From assembly GCA_964555235.1 (NCBI GenBank), contig CAZKRU010000065.1, positions 1-25,426 on the forward strand: a DNA stretch of 25,426 nt. Direction: 5' to 3'. The stretch is from CAZKRU01 sp964555235 (lineage in GTDB: Bacteria; Verrucomicrobiota; Verrucomicrobiia; Methylacidiphilales; CAMAQI01). A program made the position numbers and the translations under genes. The notes under the pieces were generated by a model, which was not told the origin of the DNA, did no database searches, and was given only the letters and a program-made list of their open reading frames with translations. Position 1 is the stretch's first letter, and every line of letters begins with the position of its first letter. Of the stretch, positions 7,750 through 13,121 are shown piece by piece.

Positions 7750-8568
7750 TCAGCGTTGAAATTTGGAGGACCAGGATTGAAGCCAGTTGATCAGGAGCAG
7801 AAGGGAGAAGGAAATGCTCAACATTACGACGGCAATGGCGGTGGCTTCAGCATAATGGTATTGCTCCAACTGAATGATAATCAGCAACGGGGTGATTTCG
7901 GATTTAAAAGGCATGTTTCCGGCGATAAAAATCACGGAGCCATATTCACCCACGGCCCGCGCAAAGGCGAGTGAGACTCCCGTGAGAATCGACGGAAAAA
8001 GGGAGGGAATGATGATGCGGAAAATGGTCTGCCAGCGGGAGGCTCCGAGAGTGGCGGCAGCGATCTCAATTTCGGGATCCAGATCTTCAAGCACGGGTTG
8101 AATGGTTCGAACCACAAAAGGGAGTCCAATAAAGAGCAAGGCAATGAAGATGCCGACGGGAGTGTACGCCACCTTAATTCCGAGTGGAGCCAACCATTCT
8201 CCGATCCATCCCTTCGGGCTATAAAGACTCGCGAGAGCAATGCCAGCAACTGCGGTGGGGAGGGCGAACGGAAGATCGACAAAGGCGTCTAGAATGCGAC
8301 GGCCCGGAAACTCATATCGCACCAAGGTCCATGCGACGATTGTTCCAAAGATGCCGTTGAAAAGTGCTGCGAGGAGGGAGAGACCAAAGGTCAGTTGATA
8401 AGAAGCGACGACCCGGGGATTACTGACGGCACTCCAGAATTCGCCCCAAGAAAGGGAGGCGGACTTGATGAATGCCGCTGACAAAGGAATCAGGACGATG
8501 AGCGATAGATAAAAAATAGTAAATCCCATCGTGAGTCCAAATCCGGGGAGAATGCGATGACGACTCAT
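7750..8568 (-). CDS. cysT: Sulfate ABC transporter permease CysT (CysU)
   Basis: 272-residue inner-membrane permease that forms the sulfate channel with CysW. It shows FVDLPFALPTAVAGIALASLY, the EAA loop EIEIAAATLGASRWQTIFRI, and ARAVGEYGSVIFIAGN, all typical of CysT/CysU. No Shine-Dalgarno site precedes the ATG. A 22-codon open frame (8565-8633) ends in an ATGA overlap with this start and could couple translation, but may be chance. It lies 84 bp downstream of sbp, the longest gap inside the importer genes. Confidence 0.93.
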   Translation of the reverse strand: MSRHRILPGFGLTMGFTIFYLSLIVLIPLSAAFIKSASLSWGEFWSAVSNPRVVASYQLTFGLSLLAALFNGIFGTIVAWTLVRYEFPGRRILDAFVDLPFALPTAVAGIALASLYSPKGWIGEWLAPLGIKVAYTPVGIFIALLFIGLPFVVRTIQPVLEDLDPEIEIAAATLGASRWQTIFRIIIPSLFPSILTGVSLAFARAVGEYGSVIFIAGNMPFKSEITPLLIIIQLEQYHYAEATAIAVVMLSISFSLLLLINWLQSWSSKFQR

Positions 8569-8652
8569 AGATCTTGGGCGTAAGAGATGAAGGAACGATA
8601 TTCTGTTAAAATAGAGTGAAGCGCTAAAGTCATGATGATTTCTGGTTGAGGG

Positions 8653-9663
8653 TTATCGGTTGGCTGTGGTGATTTGGTCGAAAATGCCGCCATCCCTAAA
8701 ATGGGCCTTTTGCGCCTTCTGCCATCCCCCCAATTTCTCGTCGATGGTGAAGAGGGAGACTTTGGCAAACTGCGCGGAATATTGAGAGGCGACGGAAGCC
8801 AAACGAGGTCGGTAGTAATGCTTCGCGGCAATGGTCTGTCCTTCGGGAGAATAGAGATATTCCAAATAGGCTTTGGCCACTTCGAGATTTCCCTTCCGGT
8901 TGGCGACTTTATCCACCACGGTGACGGACGGCTCTGCAAGGACACTCAGAGAAGGGGTAACGATCTCAAAGTTTCCTTTTCCGATTTCGTTGACGGCCAG
9001 ATACGCCTCATTTTCCCAAGCGAGAAGCACATCACCGATTCCACGTTCAACGAACGTGGTCGTGGAGGCTCTCGCCCCGGTGTCGAGAATGGGGACGTTT
9101 TTGAAGAGTTTGGTGATGAATTCCTTTGCTTTTGTCTCATCGTTTCCATGTTTTGAAAGAGCATATCCCCACGCTGCGAGATAGTTCCACCGCGCTCCTC
9201 CCGAGGTTTTTGGATTCGGGGTGATGATGGCGATTCCAGGCTTGATCAGATCATCCCAATCCCGAATTCCTTTCGGATTTCCTTTTCGGACCAGAAAGAC
9301 GATGGTAGAGGTGTAGGGGGCACTGTTATTGGGGAGTCGCTTTTGCCAGTCCGTTGGAATTAAATGTCCTTTTTCCTCAAGGGAATCAACATCGTAAGCA
9401 AGGGCCAACGTGGCGACATCCGCATCGAGTCCATCAATGATGGATCGGGATTGTTTTCCGGATCCGCCATGCGACTGATTGATTTTGACTGTATCCCCGG
9501 TTTTTGCTTTCCAATACTTCGCAAAAGCAGCGTTATATTCGACGTACAACTCACGTGTTGGGTCGTAAGAGACATTGAGCAGAGTGACTTCCTTGGCAGA
9601 GACTGATGCCATGGTGAGTGCGACAATCGCTATCCCGACGATTTGTTTTAGAATGGTTTTCAT
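8653..9663 (-). CDS. sbp: Periplasmic sulfate-binding protein
   Basis: 336 residues with a cleavable Sec signal (residues 1-23, ending SVSA before KEVTLLN), so it is a free periplasmic protein. The mature part has the Sbp/CysP motifs VSYDPTRELY, SHGGSGKQSRSIIDGL (usually SQAGSGKQARAV), NPKTSGGARWNYLAAWGYA and DVLLAWENEA. It delivers sulfate to CysT-CysW-CysA, encoded directly downstream. The ATG is preceded by an A-rich stretch without a strong Shine-Dalgarno site. It is transcribed behind the small gene at 9686-9910 (22 bp gap), so that gene is probably the first of the importer operon. Confidence 0.95.
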   Translation of the reverse strand: MKTILKQIVGIAIVALTMASVSAKEVTLLNVSYDPTRELYVEYNAAFAKYWKAKTGDTVKINQSHGGSGKQSRSIIDGLDADVATLALAYDVDSLEEKGHLIPTDWQKRLPNNSAPYTSTIVFLVRKGNPKGIRDWDDLIKPGIAIITPNPKTSGGARWNYLAAWGYALSKHGNDETKAKEFITKLFKNVPILDTGARASTTTFVERGIGDVLLAWENEAYLAVNEIGKGNFEIVTPSLSVLAEPSVTVVDKVANRKGNLEVAKAYLEYLYSPEGQTIAAKHYYRPRLASVASQYSAQFAKVSLFTIDEKLGGWQKAQKAHFRDGGIFDQITTANR

Positions 9664-9685
9664 TTGAGTTTTCTTTATTTAAAAT

Positions 9686-9910
9686 TTACTTAAGCTTAAT
9701 TTTAGCACCGCTTGCGTTCGTACCATTCGTGGCCACATAGCGCTCAAAGGCTCCCCACGTCCCGTCACTCCAACTGAAGTTCTTATTTGGCGTAGCGACG
9801 GTTCGCTGCGGTCGATCGAACTTCCTGCGAGGAGATGGCATATTCTCCCAGAATTCAGAACGGTCCATAGTAGTAGTAACCCTGAGGGGAGAGATGGTAG
9901 TGATCGTCAT
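9686..9910 (-). CDS. Small protein of unknown function at the head of the sulfate importer operon
   Basis: 74 residues, or 60 if translation begins at the ATG at 9868. I do not recognise the family. There is no signal peptide or membrane segment. The body is basic and polar (RSEFWENMPSPRRKFDRP) and ends in a tryptophan-containing segment, FSWSDGTWGAFERYVA, then a lysine-rich tail. It has no cysteine, so it is not an obvious cysteine-sensing leader peptide. The position between an Rrf2 operator (9969-9985) and sbp, same strand, suggests a role in sulfate uptake or sulfur control. Codon use looks like that of its neighbours. It could be a non-coding leader that happens to be open, but the regular composition argues for a protein. 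Confidence 0.6.
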   Translation of the reverse strand: MTITTISPLRVTTTMDRSEFWENMPSPRRKFDRPQRTVATPNKNFSWSDGTWGAFERYVATNGTNASGAKIKLK

Positions 9911-9968
9911 CCGTGACGAATGAGGAAACGATCGTTGGCGGATTCGAGGTTTGGGACAATTTTCATAT

Positions 9969-9985
9969 ACGATAAATTCAGTCGT
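9969..9985. promoter_or_regulatory. Candidate Rrf2-family operator of the sulfate importer operon
   Basis: The 17-base imperfect palindrome ACGATAAATTCAGTCGT, with ACGA and TCGT ends, lies upstream of the 9686-9910 gene and the importer. It is preceded by ATAT, followed by TATTTAGG, and has a close second copy at 10475-10491 in front of the Rrf2 gene. Confidence 0.6.
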
Positions 9986-10003
9986 TATTTAGGATAAATT
10001 TTT

Positions 10004-10468
10004 TTAGATGCCGTCGCCTGCGATTCCTTGAAGAGCGAAGACCTCTTGATTGCGAACGGGGGTGCCTCGGAAGACAGACTCCAAAGTGGCGGATTCCATC
10101 AGCCGGGCCACATAGTCCCGGGCACTCAAAAGCACCCGACGAAAGCGACAAACTGGCTCTTGCGTGCAGCGCTGGTATTGGGTGAGGGAGACGCAATGGA
10201 TCGGAGCAAGAATTCCGTCGAAGTGACGAACAATCTCTCCCATCGTGATCGCGCCAGGAGCCTTAGCGAGGAGATATCCTCCTTCTTTTCCGGCCTTGCT
10301 GGAGACCCAGCCCTTTTCTTTCATGTCTAAAAGGATTTGTTCCAGAAAGCGTTTGGGGATATCATTCCGACGAGCGAGTTCCCGGACTGGAATCGGATCC
10401 TGTCCGTGGAACTCCACCAGGGTGAAAATGGCCCGGAGCGCGTAATCAGTTTTCTTTGAGAGTTTCAT
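10004..10468 (-). CDS. Rrf2-family transcriptional regulator
   Basis: 154 residues. The N-terminus MKLSKKTDYALRAIFTLVEF and the winged helix-turn-helix with IPKRFLEQILLDMKEKGWV and SKAGKEGGYLLAK are diagnostic for Rrf2. Cysteines 92, 101 and 107 (spacing C-x8-C-x5-C) occupy the region where IscR, NsrR and RirA hold an iron-sulfur cluster, so cluster binding is likely; the spacing is not that of IscR (C-x5-C-x5-C). It is encoded just upstream of the sulfate importer on the same strand. The shared operator at its own promoter and at the importer suggests it controls sulfur uptake, a role played by the Rrf2 protein CymR in Firmicutes, and controls itself. Confidence 0.9.
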   Translation of the reverse strand: MKLSKKTDYALRAIFTLVEFHGQDPIPVRELARRNDIPKRFLEQILLDMKEKGWVSSKAGKEGGYLLAKAPGAITMGEIVRHFDGILAPIHCVSLTQYQRCTQEPVCRFRRVLLSARDYVARLMESATLESVFRGTPVRNQEVFALQGIAGDGI

Positions 10469-10474
10469 TTATAT

Positions 10475-10491
10475 ACGATCAATATAGTCGT
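10475..10491. promoter_or_regulatory. Candidate autoregulatory Rrf2 operator
   Basis: ACGATCAATATAGTCGT is an imperfect palindrome matching the site at 9969-9985 at 14 of 17 positions, with matching ATAT flank. It sits between the -10 box and the start codon of the Rrf2 gene, where bound protein would block transcription. Confidence 0.6.
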
Positions 10492-10520
10492 CATTAAGCC
10501 TTATCTGAAAATAATGTCAA
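10492..10520 (-). promoter_or_regulatory. Promoter of the Rrf2-family gene
   Basis: TTGACA (10520-10515), 17 bases, TTAATG (10497-10492). The start codon is 23 bases further on and the candidate operator fills that leader. Unlike many neighbours this transcript would not be leaderless. Confidence 0.55.
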
Positions 10521-10543
10521 ATCTTTTTTATCAGAACCTCTTT

Positions 10544-10613
10544 TTGGTAGGGACACCTCTCCGAGGGGGCCGGGCTTTGGAAAGCGGACCGCTCGGAGAT
10601 CGGTCCCTACCAA
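10544..10613. repeat. 70-base palindromic element, copy 2 (TTGGTAGGGAC...GTCCCTACCAA)
   Basis: The ends are perfect 11-base inverted copies, with CTCTCCGAG and CTCGGAG further in. It is exactly as long as the element at 2665-2734 and shares its outer parts but not its middle. It lies in the divergent region between the Rrf2 gene and hisF, about 25 bases before the hisF promoter. Confidence 0.8.
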
Positions 10614-10638
10614 GGGTTATTTCTTAAACAATAAGAAG

Positions 10639-10666
10639 TTGCGGAGGAGTTAGCTTTCGGTAGGGT
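10639..10666 (+). promoter_or_regulatory. Promoter of hisF, apparently leaderless
   Basis: TTGCGG (10639-10644), 16 bases, TAGGGT (10661-10666), then 8 bases to the ATG at 10675. No Shine-Dalgarno site could fit in such a leader. Confidence 0.45.
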
Positions 10667-10674
10667 TTTCCCTC

Positions 10675-11445
10675 ATGTTGGCGCGACGGATTATTCCTTG
10701 TCTTGATGTTCATGCCGGTCAGGTGACCCGGGGGGAGCAGTTTGGTCGTGCCGAGGCGTCGGGACTTCGCAATGTCGGAGATCCGGTGGAGTTGGCGTTA
10801 CGTTACGATGAGCAAGGGGCTGACGAGTTGGTTTTTTATGATATCACCGCCAGTGCGGAAGGGCGCGGAACGATGATTTCTGTCATCGAACGTGCGGCGG
10901 ATCAATGTTTCATGCCGTTGACGGTTGGCGGAGGAATTCGCAAGGTGGAGGATATTCGCCAAATGTTGCGTGCGGGAGCCGATAAGGTCAGTCTTAATAC
11001 CGCGGCGTTAACAGACCCTGATCTGGTCCGTGCGGGATCAGAAATTTTTGGCGCTCAGTGCATCGTCGTTTCCATTGATTGTAAGCGTACGGCTCCCGGT
11101 CAGTGGAAAGTTTTTACGCACGGAGGTCGTCGAGAAACCGAGTGGACGGTTTTAGCCTGGGCGGAACGCGCGGTCGAATTGGGGGCAGGCGAGTTGGTGC
11201 TGAACAGTATCAATGGCGACGGAATGAAAACCGGCTACGACTTGGAATTAAATCGGACCGTGAGCGAACGAGTTCCCGTGCCAATCGTGGCGAGTGGTGG
11301 GGCGGGAAAGATCGAACATTTTGCGGAAGTCCTGATCGAAGGAAAAGCCGATGCGGCTTTGGCGGCGGGAGTTTTCCATTACGGAGAATTAACCGTCCCT
11401 CAGGTTAAACAATACCTGAGAGAACGTGGCGTAGCGGTTCGATGA
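10675..11445 (+). CDS. hisF: Imidazole glycerol phosphate synthase cyclase subunit HisF
   Basis: 256-residue (beta/alpha)8-barrel enzyme. With HisH glutaminase it closes the imidazole ring in histidine synthesis, giving IGP and AICAR. Catalytic Asp11 (IIPCLDV) and the second catalytic Asp at 135 (VVSIDCKR) are present, as are ADELVFYDITAS, PLTVGGGIR, IVASGGAG and ADAALAAGVFHYGE. The loop VLNSINGDGMKTGYDLE carries Asn where many HisF have Thr and Asp; E. coli HisF has Asn at the same places, so this is a natural variant. A few extra residues follow GEQFG compared with common HisF. It stands alone here; hisH and other his genes are not adjacent. Confidence 0.95.
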   Translation: MLARRIIPCLDVHAGQVTRGEQFGRAEASGLRNVGDPVELALRYDEQGADELVFYDITASAEGRGTMISVIERAADQCFMPLTVGGGIRKVEDIRQMLRAGADKVSLNTAALTDPDLVRAGSEIFGAQCIVVSIDCKRTAPGQWKVFTHGGRRETEWTVLAWAERAVELGAGELVLNSINGDGMKTGYDLELNRTVSERVPVPIVASGGAGKIEHFAEVLIEGKADAALAAGVFHYGELTVPQVKQYLRERGVAVR

Positions 11446-11469
11446 AATAAACCAAGAGACTGACGGTTC

Positions 11470-11554
11470 TCGCGCAGAGCTCGCTGAGCCCGCTGAGGAA
11501 AATCGATCTTTATTTTTTCATCCAAAATTAAAACCTCAGCGAGCTCTGCGCGAA
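11470..11554. repeat. Hairpin element with arms of 9-base NNCGCTGAG units (convergent junction 3)
   Basis: The left arm from 11470 has three phased 9-base units of the form NNCGCNGAG. The right arm (11534-11554) is inverted, giving a 19-base perfect stem (TCGCGCAGAGCTCGCTGAG). The loop is about 45 bases and AT-rich, with a T run at 11510-11518. It lies between the convergent hisF and FAD-oxidoreductase genes and could terminate transcription from both sides. Confidence 0.8.
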
Positions 11555-11561
11555 AAACTTC

Positions 11562-12986
11562 TTACTTTCCCGCTTCGCCTTCTTCGTGGTATTCGGCGTC
11601 GGTGTTGACTTTCCACGGATCATATTTCCCACCGTCGATATTTCGTGCGGCAAGGATTGCGGCCATCATGGAATGATCCTGATTGTTGTAACGGTGCATT
11701 CCGTTACGACCTACGGTTTGTAGATTCTTTAAATTCGCGAGCCATTCGCGGATGACGTCGACGTGCTCTTTGTATTCGTGGTCGTAGACGGGGTAGGCCT
11801 TCAGCATGCGGACGACGAAGGCGTTGCTGACTTCTTCCTCGCGGATGAGACCGATTTGAGCGGCTTCGCGGGTCGCTAGTGCTCGAAGTTCATCGTCTGA
11901 GGTGTTCCAAGTCGCGTCATTTTCAAAGCAGAAGTATTCCATGCCGAGAGAAGTCTGGTTCGGATTGGGAACCATCGCGGCACTCCAGTTTTTGTAATTT
12001 TGGACGCGTCCGACTTTGACCTTGGGATCGTGAATGTAGATCCAGGTATCTGGAAAAACATCCGCGCGTTCGACCACCAAACAGACCGTGAGAAAGTCGC
12101 GATAGCGAAGCTTTGAGGCAGCCGTTCGAACTGCTTCCGGAGCGGGCGGATCCATGGCGTAAATCAACTCACGAAGCGGAATCGAGTTGAGGAAGACCTC
12201 GGCGGACTCGGAATAGGAGGAACCCCCTTGATCGACTCCACTGACACGAGTGACTTGATCGCCGCTCCAATGAATCGTTTGGATGGTTCTGTCCATGAGG
12301 ACGGTGTTTCCTTTGGATTGAAGATGAGCGACTGCTTTTTCCCACATCTGACCGGGACCGAGACGCGGATAGAAAAACTGGCGAATTAAGGTTTTTGCCG
12401 TCGGAGCGGCTTGCTTTCCTCGAAGGGCGCTGAGAACCGCTTGAGTGAGATTGAGGCCTTTGATGCGTTGGGCCGCCCAATCGGCGCTGATTTCGTCGCA
12501 GGTGATTCCCCAGACTTTTTCGGTGTAGGACTTGAAGAAAATCTCAAAGAGGCGACGTCCAAAACGGTTCGTGACCCAATCGGCAAATGATTTTTCCGGT
12601 TTAATCGGAGAGAGTTTCGCTTTGAGATAGCTGATCAAGACGTTGGCGGTCTCGAAGGGGCCGAGCTTGAGGAAGGCGTCGATGGCTTCGAGGGGATAGT
12701 TGAAAAACTTGTTGTTGTAAAAGATTCGGGAGAGGCGGGGGCATTCATGGAAATCATCTGGCATGATCTCCATCCAGACCCGATTCACTTCTTCGGATTT
12801 ACTGAAAAAACGATGGCCTCCGATGTCAAAGCGGAACCCTTTTTCCTCGACCGTTCTCGCGATCCCCCCGACATACTTTGGATCTCCCTCCCAGACCGTG
12901 ATCGGATAGTTCTGTTTTGAGAGCTCCCAAGCGGCGGTTAGTCCTGCGGGACCGGCTCCCATAATCATCACACGAGGCTTTTCCAT
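11562..12986 (-). CDS. FAD-dependent amine-oxidase-fold protein (UDP-galactopyranose mutase/protoporphyrinogen-oxidase-like)
   Basis: 474 residues from the ATG at 12986. The N-terminal Rossmann motif GAGPAGLTAAWELS (residues 10-23) binds FAD, followed by an acidic residue (VWEGD) for ribose contact and GGIARTVEEKGFRFDIGGHRF, typical of COG1232-type flavoproteins. The middle part, with WVTNRFGRRLFEIFFKSYTE and KVWGI, resembles UDP-galactopyranose mutase-like proteins found with glycan genes. The C-terminus holds GRNGMHRYNNQDHSM. The substrate is unknown; a role in sugar or isoprenoid-glycan metabolism is one guess. A TTG at 13022 would add 12 residues, but there it is part of a -35 box. It is not a typical haem enzyme by context. 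Confidence 0.85.
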   Translation of the reverse strand: MEKPRVMIMGAGPAGLTAAWELSKQNYPITVWEGDPKYVGGIARTVEEKGFRFDIGGHRFFSKSEEVNRVWMEIMPDDFHECPRLSRIFYNNKFFNYPLEAIDAFLKLGPFETANVLISYLKAKLSPIKPEKSFADWVTNRFGRRLFEIFFKSYTEKVWGITCDEISADWAAQRIKGLNLTQAVLSALRGKQAAPTAKTLIRQFFYPRLGPGQMWEKAVAHLQSKGNTVLMDRTIQTIHWSGDQVTRVSGVDQGGSSYSESAEVFLNSIPLRELIYAMDPPAPEAVRTAASKLRYRDFLTVCLVVERADVFPDTWIYIHDPKVKVGRVQNYKNWSAAMVPNPNQTSLGMEYFCFENDATWNTSDDELRALATREAAQIGLIREEEVSNAFVVRMLKAYPVYDHEYKEHVDVIREWLANLKNLQTVGRNGMHRYNNQDHSMMAAILAARNIDGGKYDPWKVNTDAEYHEEGEAGK

Positions 12987-12993
12987 TACGGTC

Positions 12994-13022
12994 AGGCTGG
13001 CAATGACTGTCGGGAAAGACAA
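12994..13022 (-). promoter_or_regulatory. Promoter of the FAD-oxidoreductase gene, apparently leaderless
   Basis: TTGTCT (13022-13017), 17 bases, CAGCCT (12999-12994), then 7 bases to the ATG at 12986. This is the third member of the TTGTCT-N17-CANNCT group in the window. Confidence 0.5.
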
Positions 13023-13043
13023 GAAAAAGCGGTCTCAATACCG

Positions 13044-13108
13044 GCCACATAACGCACAGAAAGCACAAAAAAGATCAAGCTTCGTGTGCCTTTTGTGCAT
13101 TCTGTGGC
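13044..13108. repeat. Hairpin element with arms of 9-base NNCACANAA units
   Basis: The left arm (13044-13070) is three phased units of the form NNCACANAA. The right arm (13085-13108) is its inverted copy, matching about 19 of 24 positions with TGTGC and TGTGG cores. It is built like the elements at the convergent junctions but with a different unit, and lies between two genes on the same strand (leuS ends at 13122). Confidence 0.7.
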
Positions 13109-13121
13109 TGAATTAATGAGA

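Noticed and set aside
10675..11445. HisF possibly inactive because of Asn in the conserved SxDxDG loop
   Set aside because: Both catalytic aspartates are intact and E. coli HisF carries Asn at the same positions.
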